From Spiroplasma mirum ATCC 29335 (GTDB lineage Bacteria; Bacillota_I; Bacilli_A; Mycoplasmatales; Mycoplasmataceae): DNA of 64,000 nt. Below, one piece after another: positions 10,077 to 19,659 of the stretch. The DNA is taken from positions 1,054,001 through 1,118,000 of the forward strand of contig NZ_CP006720.1 of NCBI RefSeq assembly GCF_000565195.1, written 5' to 3'. Made by a program: the position numbers and the translations under genes. A model generated the notes under the pieces. It was not told the origin of the DNA. It saw nothing but the letters and a program-made list of their open reading frames with translations, and made no database searches. Position 1 is the first letter of the stretch. Every line of letters starts with the position of its first letter.

Positions 10077-11629
10077 TTATTTTAAGATACTATTCAAATC
10101 AATATCTAACATCACTGTTGTTGTCATATTATCATTTGTTTCGAAAGAAATTGTTGGATCATTTTTCGATATTACTTTTAATTTTAAATTTTTAATTTTA
10201 AGGTGCACATCCTTGACTGTTTCATTTAAAATAGCATCAATATTATTAGCAACCTCTCAATTTTTACCATCCTTGGTAATTTTAAAAATACTTTTTCCTG
10301 ATAAAATTGTTAAATTATTATTAGTAATTTCATCATTATTGTATCCTTGTTGTGCTAATAACTCAAGTATTAATGAATTAACTAATTTAGTTAACGGAAT
10401 CGGAACCGGAATTGTAGGAATGATGCTTCCTAAATCAATTTTTAAGGAAACATCTTTCGTAAGATCATGGTTGAGAAGTTGATCAAAAAGATCTTTTCCG
10501 ATTTTATTAATATTTTTATTTCCTAAATCAATATCACCACAATTTCATTTGATTTGATAAGTTTCTCATCCCCAGAATGGTATTTTTATCATCGCCACTA
10601 ATTTAAATGGTTCAGTAATCTTTGAACTTTCACTAGCTGCTGTTTGCCAGGGTTGTAATAAATTATGAATAATGATATCTAGATTAGTAGTTATTGGGTG
10701 TTTTACTTGGGAATTAATTTTAGTAAAACCATAATTATTAATATCAGTTGGTTTTTTAAATAAATACTGTATTAGCAATAAAATAAGATTATTATGGTTT
10801 TCAGCTTTTTGAGATAGCAAGAAATTATGGAAATGAATTAAATCAGGAGCCAAGGCGTTGATGATATCCCCAACATTTTCACTAATTTTAATTTTTACTT
10901 GCGAAGTAACTTCAAAAGTTTCATCAAAAGCAATCTTCATAATATTACCAATGGTAGAGAGTCTAGTTAATTGGTTAGTAAATTCTGTTCATTGTTTTTG
11001 GTTAGAATCCTCACTCGCAAATGAGGTGGGTATTCTTGTGGGTAATTTGCCAAAGCTAACCAAGCTGGGAATTAACCCGAGGATTATTTTTAATGGCATT
11101 TTTGCCCCATTAAAATTTAATTGAAGATCTGTTAACCGCGAAACTGAACTTGGGGTTTTTCATTAAGATCTCTTCAAAAGTTTTTAGCATCATTAATTTC
11201 TTTAGTTAAAAAATTAACTGTGAAAACTGATTGCTTTGTTTCACGGTCCGCAATTGCCGTTCCATTATGTAAAACAGATACATCAACACTAACATTATTA
11301 ACTTCCGTACCCTTCACATTAATTGGTTGGTAAGTTTCATTGTCTAAAACAACTTCATAATTTTTATCAATTAGTAACTAGCTAGTAATTATTTGTTTAA
11401 GATCTTATACTTTTAAACTTTAATAATTAGTCGAATTAAATAATAACGGACTGTCAACTGTTCATTTAGTTAATTTTTTAATAATTTTGTGATCTTTATC
11501 AATAATTGGATCAACCACCGGGTCTTCTTTGGTTTTTTTGCTTGTTGAACCGGGGTTACATGCTAAAATTGTTGAAGCATTACTAGTTGTAATAGTTAAT
11601 GCTCCTAATCAGGCTAAAAGTTTCTTCAT
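10077..11629 (-). pseudogene. lipoprotein, broken by nonsense codons and a frameshift
   Basis: The start MKKLLAWLGALTITTSNAS, with lipobox TILAC, follows GAGGAA and is a typical spiroplasma lipoprotein signal. In-frame TAA/TAG codons occur after STNY, after SLKV and after IITS. A frameshift near 11140 separates NEKPQVQFRG from LTDLQLNFNGAKMPL. The last 290 codons are then open and end MLDIDLNSILK. An intact product would be a secreted, membrane-anchored surface protein of about 510 residues. I do not recognise a family. Many TAA/TAG changes in an otherwise readable frame indicate recent loss. Confidence 0.85.
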
Positions 11630-11936
11630 TGTATTTTCCTCTTTATTAATTAAACTTTTATTTAACATAAGGAAAAATTAATTTAACATTACTTCAAATC
11701 ATCCCTTTTTATAAAGTTATTTTAATTTAAGAGGGTTATCAGCTGTAATTGGTGGTTCTTTCTTTAAACAACTTTTGTCATTAAAAAGCATTAGAACATA
11801 AATCAATAATTAGATGTCCTCACCAGTAATCTTCCATATTTGTAAAAACTGTTGATGGAGGTGTGGCTTAATAGCATTTCTCATTTTAAACGATTGACAT
11901 CAAATAAAATCTGAAAAAGAATCTGAATCCCATCTC
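11630..11936. other. no intact gene, possible remnants
   Basis: About 300 nt lie between the lipoprotein pseudogene start and the membrane-protein pseudogene. Only the Shine-Dalgarno sequence of the former and short broken frames are visible. I see no hairpin or RNA signature. Confidence 0.4.
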
Positions 11937-12434
11937 TTAAAAAATTAGCTGTATTTTTTGGCGGATAACTAAATAAATCATCCCTAAAAACATTCCATCA
12001 TGCACAAAAGAAACAGGTAATTGTAGGTCAAAATAAATTATTAATTTATAAATAAAATTGATAATAACAAATAGAATAAAACAGAATAAAAGTAAATACC
12101 GTTCCTTGTGATTTTGCACAAATTAATACACCATTGTTGTATATAAAACCGAAATCGTAAAAAATGCTTAAATATTAATTTCCAAATTAAAAATTAAAAT
12201 AGTATCATAATAGGCTAAATAATTAATAGATATAAAATCAATAAGATTATAAAATGCAATAAATGAAAAACAAAAGGACGATAGTAAAAGAAGCCTTCGC
12301 CAACTTTTGTACCATGGCGTTTTTTTTTTTTTTGAAATTGTCGAAAATAACAAACGAAAATAGACAAAAATATAAATTATTAAAATAATTTTAACTAACA
12401 ATAATAAAAATTTTTTAACAAGATTATCCTTCAT
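11937..12434 (-). pseudogene. integral membrane protein interrupted by two TAA codons
   Basis: Two open segments (12434-12168, starting MKDNLVKKFLLLLVKIILII, and 12119-11937, ending MIYLVIRQKIQLIF) are in the same frame. Only two TAA codons separate them, with AFFTISVLYTTMVY between the stops. Read through, the product would be about 165 residues with four or five transmembrane helices. The ATG overlaps the stop of an upstream coiled-coil remnant (TTATGAAGGATAA), so it was the last gene of the operon starting at 14041. The function is unknown. Confidence 0.55.
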
Positions 12435-12913
12435 AACAATAATTATTTTGTTTTAAAAGAGTAGTAATGTTATTAATTGTAATTTTAATTTCTTCAATAA
12501 ATTTTTTAATGGTATCGTTATAAAACTTGTGATATTTATTAATAAAATTTCTTAATTTTGAAATAATTAAAGCTAACTGATTTAATAAAATTTGTTTTTA
12601 ATGAAGAAATTTTATTTTTAAGGTTAGTAAAATAATTAAATATGTTTTATTCAAAGAAATATTATGATTTAGGAACTCTGGTTGTTTTCCTTGCTTGGGA
12701 ATTATTTAATAACTCTAATTTATTAATTTCAAGATCTAAATTATCAAAATTATAATTTAAATTTTTAATTAATTGTTGGTTTTTCTCTAATTTTATTTGT
12801 AATTTAAAAGAGCATTTGAAGTATCTTTAAAATAATTTTTTAAATTAAAAGCAAGATATAATTTGCCAATATTTATTCGCCAATGCTATTTTTAAGTTTC
12901 AATCTTTCGTTGC
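12424..12913 (-). pseudogene. remnant of a coiled-coil protein gene
   Basis: Only the 3' part is readable: LLNQLALIISKLRNFINKYH and then KFYNDTIKKFIEEIKITINN, ending NNYCYEG and TAA at 12424. Upstream, short lysine/asparagine-rich stretches in several frames (for example IIPKQGKQPEFLNHN) are cut by many stops. Composition and position between the 84-residue protein and the membrane pseudogene suggest a former fourth member of the same operon. Confidence 0.4.
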
Positions 12914-13168
12914 TTAAATCACTTTATAAATGTTTGATTTTGTTAATAATATTGCTAACTTATTTTTAGTACTTTTAAAAACATAATATTGCATTTTAAT
13001 TTCATCTAAATCATGCCTTAAATTAATATCAACTTTGCTATTTTTAATACTAATATTTTTATTTAAATTAATTTCTTGTGTTTTTAATTTTTGTAGTTTT
13101 AAATCTAATTCCGTCATCTTTTTATAGTGGAGAATATCCAAAATTTTTTCAACTTCCATCATATTCAC
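12914..13168 (-). CDS. small coiled-coil protein, unknown function
   Basis: The protein has 84 residues if the GTG at 13168 is used (MNMMEVEKILDILHYKKM). ATG codons at 13162 or 13159 are alternative starts. The GTG is directly adjacent to the TAG of the upstream gene, so translation is probably coupled. Heptad-like patterning (LDLKLQKLKTQEINLNKNIS) predicts a coiled coil. There is no signal peptide or membrane helix. Neighbours are a longer coiled-coil protein upstream and decaying genes downstream, so this protein may itself be a truncated survivor. I recognise no family. Confidence 0.5.
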   Translation of the reverse strand: MNMMEVEKILDILHYKKMTELDLKLQKLKTQEINLNKNISIKNSKVDINLRHDLDEIKMQYYVFKSTKNKLAILLTKSNIYKVI

Positions 13169-14041
13169 CTAGCGTGTATTATTATCAATATTATTTTTAT
13201 TTTTCTTAATTAAGTTGACTTTTTCATTAAAAATTCCAATAACTGATAATATAATTTCTTTTCTATTTTGTAAAATTTGTTTTAAAAAATCTAACTCATG
13301 ATCATCTTGTTCAGTACTCAACTTCTCATGATAGTCTTTAAATAATCTCTGAATTTCTGCTAATAAAATTTCATTATTAATATCTTTCTTTAAAATATCA
13401 AGGTCAAAGACAGGAAAAACAGTGTTTTTAAATTTTAAATAAGTTTGAATTTTATTATTAGAATATAAATATACAACATTTTTAACATCATTTAGCAAGT
13501 TAGTTATGTTACTAATACTCTTAATTTCCATTAAATCTTTTGTGAATTCTGTCAGCAAATCATTTTGAAAAACTGATTGCTTTATTGAATTAAGGGTATT
13601 AAATTTACCTTTTAAGTCTTGCAATATTTTTTTTTGAATTATCTTTCATTCAATAAAAAAAGAATTATGAGATACATGTTGTTTTCGTTGATGCTCAAAA
13701 GATTCAAAAATTAAAGAAATATCTGTAATTTCTTGGGGTGTTGCATTTGCAAGCATACTGGAAATACTTGTTTTAAATTTAAAATACTTATTTTTTTGAA
13801 TAAATACTAAATTTTCTTTTTGATTAAAAAATTGTTCTATTTCAGTCGCATTAATGGTACTAATTTGCGACAATTGTTGCAAAAGCTCCAATTTAAAATC
13901 AGCAAAAGCTTTGAAAGACTGCTGATCAAGAACTTCTAACGAAATTAATTCGTTTAAAAATAACTTAGTTTCTTCCTCTAATTTTAGTTTTATTTCTTCC
14001 AAGATAAATAAGCTGGCAGGGGCTTTGGTGTTGATACTCAT
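13169..14041 (-). CDS. coiled-coil rich cytoplasmic protein, unknown function
   Basis: The frame gives 290 residues once the TGA at codon 132 is read as Trp (SFFIEWKIIQKKILQDLKGK); a standard-code reading would split it in two. It begins MSINTKAPASLFILEEIKLK behind AAGAAAGGA with 9 nt spacing. It is largely helical and charged, with Leu/Ile heptads at about 15-60 and 230-280. There is no signal peptide, no membrane segment and no motif I can name. It heads a minus-strand operon whose later members are decaying. A terminator-like hairpin sits between its promoter and its ribosome binding site. Confidence 0.65.
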
Positions 14042-14065
14042 ATAAATGGTCCTTTCTTTAAATAA

Positions 14066-14102
14066 AAAATGCCATAAAAATCAAAGACTTTTATGGCATT
14101 TT
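14066..14102 (-). promoter_or_regulatory. terminator hairpin in the leader of the coiled-coil operon (possible attenuator)
   Basis: A perfect 14-bp stem (AAAATGCCATAAAA / TTTTATGGCATTTT) is followed on the minus strand by TTTTTTATTT and, directly after, by the Shine-Dalgarno sequence of the 290-residue gene. The most likely -10 box (TATAAT, 14137-14132) lies upstream, so any transcript must pass the hairpin. It may be an attenuator or a leftover terminator of a lost upstream gene. Confidence 0.5.
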
Positions 14103-14294
14103 AAATGCTCTATTCATCATTTATTAACTTAATTATATAAAAAAAAGAAAATTAAAAATGAAAAGCAAGCAATTATTTTAAACATTTAATTTGTTTAAAT
14201 CTTAAGTTTTAATTTATTCTTAGTTTTCTAATATTTTTAATAATTATTTTATTTAAAAGTGATATATTAATTATTAAGAAAAGGAGAAAAACTA

Positions 14295-14942
14295 ATGATA
14301 AAACAATTTACTGATAAAAACTTAAATAACCAAAACACTTATGTAATTTCTAACAATAACAATGCGATTATGATTGATACTTCTACAAGTGTTGAAGAAG
14401 CAATTCAATATATTTTGGATAATAATCTTAACCTTCATGCACTAATTATTACCCATGGCCACTGGGATCATTTAATTGGTTTGAATACTTTGTTAGCAAA
14501 ATTTCCGGATGTTAAGACCTATATTAATGAATGAGATAAAATTTGTTTAACTTCAACAGAGCACAATTTATCAAAATACCGCCAAATTAATTTTACTGTT
14601 ACTGAACCAATTAATAATTTAATCCCCATTCAGGGTTCGAAAAATATTTGTGAAATTGGTTACGAAATTCAGTTAAAACATATTCCGGGCTATACCCCTG
14701 GCAGTCAATATATTTTAATTAAAGAGTTACAAGCAATTTTTATTGGCGATACTATTTTTAAAGAGAAAATTGGTTTTCATGATATTCCATATTGTGATAT
14801 TGAATATTTTAAAAATTCATTAATCCAAATTATGATGCTAGATGATGAACTTCTGGTTTATCCTGGCCACCATGAAAGTTTTTCTTTAAAAGAAGCAATT
14901 AAAAACAATGATGAGTTAAATGAGTTTCTACAAGTTAAATAA
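14295..14942 (+). CDS. metallo-beta-lactamase fold hydrolase (glyoxalase II-like)
   Basis: This protein has 215 residues and starts MIKQFTDKNLNNQNTYVIS behind AAGGAG. The metal-binding motif THGHWDH gives His54, His56, Asp58 and His59. Further ligands are likely in GYTPGSQ, FIGDTIF (Asp) and YPGHHES (His). The arrangement matches the small hydroxyacylglutathione-hydrolase-like branch that cleaves thioesters with two metal ions. Spiroplasmas lack a known glutathione system, so the substrate is uncertain. It is one of few plus-strand genes here, and it converges on the MATE pseudogene 7 nt after its stop. Confidence 0.88.
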
Positions 14943-14948
14943 ATTATG

Positions 14949-16372
14949 CTAAGGTTGTTGGATAATAATCTCCCCATGTGGTTCATGAGAATCTCCAACA
15001 ATTTTTTTATTTCAGGGTACAATTTTATATAAAAGATAAGAAGTAATAAAATCAATAATTTTACTTAAACAAGAAATCATCATAATTCATTTGATATCAA
15101 TATGGGCTCAGCGTAATAGGGTAAAGGTTATAAAAATATCAACGATTCAGATTAAAAATAAGTCAAAGACACTAACAATTAAGGTATAACCCCCTGAATA
15201 CAAAAAGTTAAATAAATGTTGGAGCATATTAATACAGAAATAAGTAAAAGCACTAAAGGCTATAAACCAAGTTGTTAAGTATAATGCTTCAGCAGTTAAA
15301 TTAGGGAATAGTGTTTTAGGTACCCAAAATGAACAACTTACAATAATTAACGAAATAATTAGCGAGCTAATAAAACTTAATTTTAAAATTTTCGTCGCAT
15401 TTTCTTTGGCTAAATCTAATTCTCCGGCGCCCAGATTTTTCCCAACATATAAACTAACTAAGGCATTATAGCCCCGGAAGGTTGAATAAAAAATTGCGAT
15501 TGCACTACCAGTAATTTGAGCAGCTGCTACCACACTTGTATCACCATAATAAGAATATAACGAAGTTTGAACCACGATTGAAGTACCAAATAACATGTTA
15601 CTAATTCATAATGGTAAAAACGCTTTAATATATTTTTTATGCATATCACGACTAATTTTAAAAATATTTAAATTTGGCCGATAAATTGGTTTTTTAATAA
15701 TTAAATAACCTAAAAAAATAAACATTCAACTGCTCTGGCCACAATTAAACTAATTGCCATTCCAACAATTCCCAAATTAGGCGAATTATGATATGGTAAT
15801 GATAATATGCACACCAAAAAAGTATTTAAGCATAAAGATGATAAGGCCGTAAAAAATGGGACTTTCACATTACCACATGTATTCATAGTCAACGACATCA
15901 AATAACCAAACCCTAATAAGGGATAATTTCAGGCGGTTAACTGACTATAACTTGTGCCAATTTCACTCGCCTTTTGATGATGCTGATCAGTCGTTCCTAA
16001 AATTAGTCCTAAAATTTCTTTACTAAATAATTTTAAAATAATAATAAACAACACCGTAAAAATTAAAGTATAAAATAATTTAATATTTGTTGTCTCTTGA
16101 ACTTTATGATCATCTTTACTTCCTAAATATTGGGCGGTAAAAATATTGCCCGCGGCAATAATGGAAAAAAAGATGTACCATACTAAATCATAAATATTAC
16201 TAGAAGAAGCAACCCCCGTGACTGTATCAGTATCACCAAATTGGCCAACAATAAAATTATTTATTAATCCTAATAGTGTTTCAACCAATGCTTGAACACA
16301 AATTGGAATCATAAATAACCAGGCATTTTGATAAAAAACTCAAATTGATTCCGTTGATTTTTGGCTTTGCAT
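14949..16372 (-). pseudogene. MATE efflux transporter with one frameshift in a poly-A tract
   Basis: The start MQSQKSTESIWVFYQNAW is followed by helices typical of MATE exporters (LLGLINNFIVGQFGDTDTV, AGNIFTAQYLGSK). The frame is open to ARAVECLFF at 15710 and would stop there. One extra base in the A7 tract at 15712-15718 restores FLGYLIIKKPIYRPN and the rest to HGEIIIQQP, giving about 474 residues, a normal MATE length. TGA is read as Trp several times. A single homopolymer slip could be a real recent mutation, a phase-variable site or a sequencing error, so the gene may be functional in the organism. Its 3' end almost touches the convergent hydrolase gene. Confidence 0.85.
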
Positions 16373-16539
16373 TTTGTCATCCCTTCTTGATTCTTTATTC
16401 CATATAAAAAAATATTTTAATTTACATTAAGTCTCTAGATTAAAATATAATAATTATTTCTAAATTAAATAACTTTCCTAATATTTTAATACTATCATAA
16501 AATTTCCGCTTTTCTTGGTTTGAAATTTATTCATTAATA

Positions 16540-16567
16540 AAAAGCAATGGTGATCACCATTGCTTTT
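16540..16567 (-). terminator. terminator after rplL
   Basis: This is a perfect palindrome, AAAAGCAATGG TGATCA CCATTGCTTTT, 19 nt downstream of the rplL stop. It forms a 12-bp stem, though the T run on the minus strand is short. Confidence 0.75.
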
Positions 16568-16586
16568 GTTACGAGTAATAATTAAA

Positions 16587-16955
16587 TTATTTTAACTCAA
16601 CTGTCGCTCCTGCCGCAACTAATTGACCTTTAATTTCTTCTCCTTCTTCAGGTTTAACTTTTGCTTTAATAATGGCTGGCAATTTTTCAACAACTGCTTT
16701 GGCATCCATTAATCCTTTTCCTGTTAGTTGACCAACTAATTTAATAACCGCAACTTTACTTTGTCCAGCGTCAGTTAACACAACATCAACTTCAGTTAGT
16801 GCTCCCGTTGTAGCTCCTCCATCAGCAGCAGGGGCTGCCACAGCTGCCGCTGCTACTACTTCAAAGTGATCTTCGATTGCTTTTACTAATTCATTTAATT
16901 CAGCTAGTTTCATATCTTCTAGCGCTTTAATAATATCGTCTTTTGTAATTGCCAT
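16587..16955 (-). CDS. rplL: large ribosomal subunit protein bL12 (L7/L12)
   Basis: This 122-residue protein forms dimers on the ribosomal stalk that recruit translation GTPases. The N-terminal dimerisation domain (MAITKDDIIKALEDMKLAEL), the Ala-rich hinge (about 35-50) and the conserved C-terminal domain (KVAVIKLVGQLTGKGLMDAK, AVVEKLP) are all present. It follows rplJ by about 50 nt in the standard L10-L12 order. The start is preceded by AGGAGG. Codon use (frequent GCT, GGT) fits high expression. Confidence 0.98.
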   Translation of the reverse strand: MAITKDDIIKALEDMKLAELNELVKAIEDHFEVVAAAAVAAPAADGGATTGALTEVDVVLTDAGQSKVAVIKLVGQLTGKGLMDAKAVVEKLPAIIKAKVKPEEGEEIKGQLVAAGATVELK

Positions 16956-17006
16956 AATTTCTAATCCTCCTGTTAATTTGGTATTTTTTAATTTTAAACA
17001 ATTAAA

Positions 17007-17498
17007 TTATTCACTACGAGTTTTTGCAATTTCTTTAACTGCAATTGCAAACATTCGTAATGGGTATAATAAACTTGATGCAAACATTGAAAGTAATTCA
17101 TCCTTGGTTGGTAGTAATGCAATTTCAGTAATTGCTTTAGTATCCAACACTTTACCTTCATAAATCCCCGCTTTTAATTTTAACGCTGGGTGTTTTTTTG
17201 CAAATTTTGCTAAAGTTTTTGCTGCTGCCATCTCTTCACCTGTACCAAAAGCAAATGCATTGGGACCTGTTAAGAACTGATCCAATTCTCCAAATCCTGC
17301 TTCTTTAGCCGCCAAGCTTACTAAATTATTTTTATAAACTTTAATACTAACACTTTTTTCAGTTAATGTTCTTCTTAACTCTGTAAACTCTGCTACTGTT
17401 AATTTTTGATATTCAACAATAACCGCTGAATTAGCAGTTTTTAAATTATCAACAATTTCTTTAACAACAGCTGTTTTCTTTTGTAATGCTGGCTTCAT
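17007..17498 (-). CDS. rplJ: large ribosomal subunit protein uL10
   Basis: The 163-residue protein anchors L12 dimers at the stalk base on 23S rRNA. The start MKPALQKKTAVVKEIVDNLK is followed by VIVEYQKLTVAEFTELRRTL, YKNNLVSLAAKEAG and FLTGPNAFAFG, all standard L10 signatures. The C-terminal helix ends MFAIAVKEIAKTRSE and carries the L12 docking region. A strong AGGAGG precedes the ATG. It is transcribed with rplL from a consensus-like promoter through an L10-leader RNA. Confidence 0.98.
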   Translation of the reverse strand: MKPALQKKTAVVKEIVDNLKTANSAVIVEYQKLTVAEFTELRRTLTEKSVSIKVYKNNLVSLAAKEAGFGELDQFLTGPNAFAFGTGEEMAAAKTLAKFAKKHPALKLKAGIYEGKVLDTKAITEIALLPTKDELLSMFASSLLYPLRMFAIAVKEIAKTRSE

Positions 17499-17599
17499 TC
17501 TTTGCCTCCTATAACTACTAATAAAATAAAAGCAATTAAATAATAAATATTAATTGCCAGAAACATTATAAAAATAAACATATAAATAAATATTTAATT

Positions 17600-17690
17600 A
17601 CATGTCATAATGCCTCGGCAACATTATTAAGATTATAAATAATCCGTTGCTGTCTATGGTATTTTAGATGACTATTGGTATAATACCAAA
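17600..17690 (-). promoter_or_regulatory. L10 leader (autoregulatory mRNA element)
   Basis: The rplJ mRNA leader contains CATAGACAGCAACGG, then an A+T stretch, then AATGTTGCCGAGGC. This is the conserved pair of strands (AGACAGCA... and ...TGCCGAGG) of the L10 leader bound by the L10(L12)4 complex to repress its own operon. Promoter, leader and rplJ lie in the expected order. A TTGGTATTATACCAA palindrome marks the region near the transcription start. Confidence 0.85.
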
Positions 17691-17694
17691 ATAT

Positions 17695-17723
17695 ATATTA
17701 GTCTATTTGAAGGTTAATGTCAA
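17695..17723 (-). promoter_or_regulatory. promoter of rplJ-rplL
   Basis: TTGACA (consensus -35) and TAATAT are separated by 17 nt on the minus strand, just upstream of the L10 leader. This is the best-matching promoter in the window. Confidence 0.85.
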
Positions 17724-18005
17724 TGAATTTTTAAAAGTTTGAATAAATTATATTTTTATTGGTTTAAGGTTATTGAAGAAAATAAAAAAATATCGGTATT
17801 CTTACAAAAAAATAATTTATTAAAAATAATTTAATTAATCATTTTCACAAAATTAATTAAAAATATATTAAAAAATAAAAACCGCTAGTCCAGAGATTTT
17901 TATTATACTAATTTAATTTTGTATTATACTTCTAAAACTTTTTATTATTTTTAAAATAATATATAGTAGGTAAAATATTATATTTATTATTTGTATATAT
18001 TGTTT
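17724..18005. other. A+T-rich intergenic stretch
   Basis: About 280 nt contain no credible frame. It separates the ribosomal promoter from a decayed lipoprotein that is also on the minus strand. I see no hairpin with a clear T run. Confidence 0.4.
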
Positions 18006-18789
18006 TTAGCCAAATCCTATTACTACAGTAGTTGTAGTTGGAATATTATCATATAATAAACTAACATCTAAAAATACTAGCTCACTACTTTTTAATTGGG
18101 AAAGTTCTGTAATTTCAGTTCTTTGTTCTCTAATGTTAATATATTTGTAATATCTATTTTATTCTCGTCTACAATTCACCTTAAAGAAGGTGAAAAGTTA
18201 AAATATCTTTTAATTTCTTCTTTAAATTTTACAAATGTCGAAAAAGGATCAAGACTATGAAATGTTAGTCTTATTCTTTTAATATATCCAGCAATTTCTT
18301 TACTATCAAGATCCTTTAATATAAGTTTTACAGATTTTAATCTAAAATTATCTAAAGAAGCGCTTCTCCCCCGAAACTTGATGTCTAAATCTAATGTTTT
18401 ATCAGACTGTAAAAGACTCCACGAAACTTCTTGAAACTTGCTGCGAATAGAATCAACGATAACTTCATCCATGTGAATTTGCTCATAAACTTCTTTAGTA
18501 TAAGTAAATTTAGTCATATGCTCACGAATAATATGTTCTATAGTATGATAGTTAATAAGATTATGTGAATTATTACCTCCCGAAAAAATATCTGCATTAT
18601 CGCTGCTGTTAGTCTAAAAAACAAGCTCAGTAGCACCTAAAGTTTTTCAATTGAGTCGTATACATTGTCTTTATTTGAGGAATGTCCATCCTTATCAGAA
18701 TGGTTATTAGTATTTTCACAACTTATTAATGGTGCAGTACCACTACTAATTAATGCAGCACTACTTAAAATACTTAATATTTTTTTCAT
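18006..18789 (-). pseudogene. lipoprotein, frameshifted
   Basis: A typical lipoprotein signal starts at 18789 behind AAAGGACC: MKKILSILSSAALISSGTAP with lipobox LISC, then a Ser/Asn/Asp-rich linker. The frame is lost near 18640. A TAG interrupts the second segment after GATELVF. The frame is then open from about 18600 through MTKFTYTKEVYEQIHMDEVI and FHSLDPFSTF to WIVDENKIDITN. Another shift near 18130 leads to SSELVFLDVSLLYDNIP and a stop at 18006. The family is unknown. At least two frameshifts and one nonsense codon indicate a dead gene. Confidence 0.7.
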
Positions 18790-19659
18790 ATTATATTCGG
18801 TCCTTTTCTAATTTTTATATAGTTGAAATTAAACAACTAAAAATAATATCGTTAATAATATTTAACTTTAAAAAAACTATAATTAATAAAATAAATCAGT
18901 TTTGAATAGATTGATTTTTAATTTTAAATTCAATAATAAATAAAATATTAGGTTTAACAGCGACAAGTAAATTAATATTAAACTGAAGTTTTTTAAGACA
19001 TCTCACACCAATACCAAGTATTATAAAGATAAAAACTAAACTGATAGTAGATAATATTGAAGAAGTATAAATTAACACTACTCCAATTGCATTTAAATTT
19101 GCAATTAATTGCAAAAAAGGAATTTTATAAAATAATAATATATTTATTTGATAAAAATATATTTCAAAGCAAAATAATATAAAACAATAACTTCACATTA
19201 TAATAAGCAATCAATTATTCTGTAGTGTTGTTTTTACAAAACTAATATTATTTATTAAATTTTATTGAAAACTTTAATAATTTTATTAAAACGCTTAATA
19301 AGACTAAACTAATAATTCCTATATAGAATATATCAAATATTAGAATAAAATTTGGAAATAAAAATGATGGGCGTAAATAAAGGATAAGGTCATATAAAAA
19401 AATATTAGGCTAAAAAATAATAACATATAATAATTATTAATTAATTTTGCCTGTAATTTCTTAAATTTGACCTTTTTTAGTATACTAAATTACCTCATGT
19501 TTAAAATTAATAATTTTAATAATTTATTATTTATAATAAATATTATCATTTTTTTATAATTTGTAAAATCACATACATATATGATTATCTTTGCTTGTTA
19601 TTATATATATATATATATATATAAAATTGTATTGCAAAATTATGCAATACAATGGAAAT
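18790..19659 (-). other. gene-free region with membrane-protein remnants
   Basis: A 72-codon frame at 19114-18896 (MQLIANLNAIGVVLIYTSSI, then STISLVFIFIILGIGVRCLK) encodes two helices but has no clear ribosome binding site. Further upstream, LIFDIFYIGIISLVLLSVLI (about 19330) suggests part of the same lost membrane protein in another frame. No intact gene can be supported. Confidence 0.4.
19602..19623. repeat. TA dinucleotide microsatellite, 11 units
   Basis: This is an uninterrupted (TA)11 tract, 37 nt beyond the 3' end of the 325-residue coiled-coil gene. Such tracts can vary in length, but nothing suggests that it controls a gene. Confidence 0.8.

Noticed and set aside
14858-15055. Separate 65-codon minus-strand gene
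   Set aside because: It is an out-of-frame reading over the MATE 3' end and the antisense of the hydrolase.
19602-19623. TA repeat as a phase-variation switch
   Set aside because: It lies beyond the 3' end of the nearest gene and not in a promoter or coding frame.
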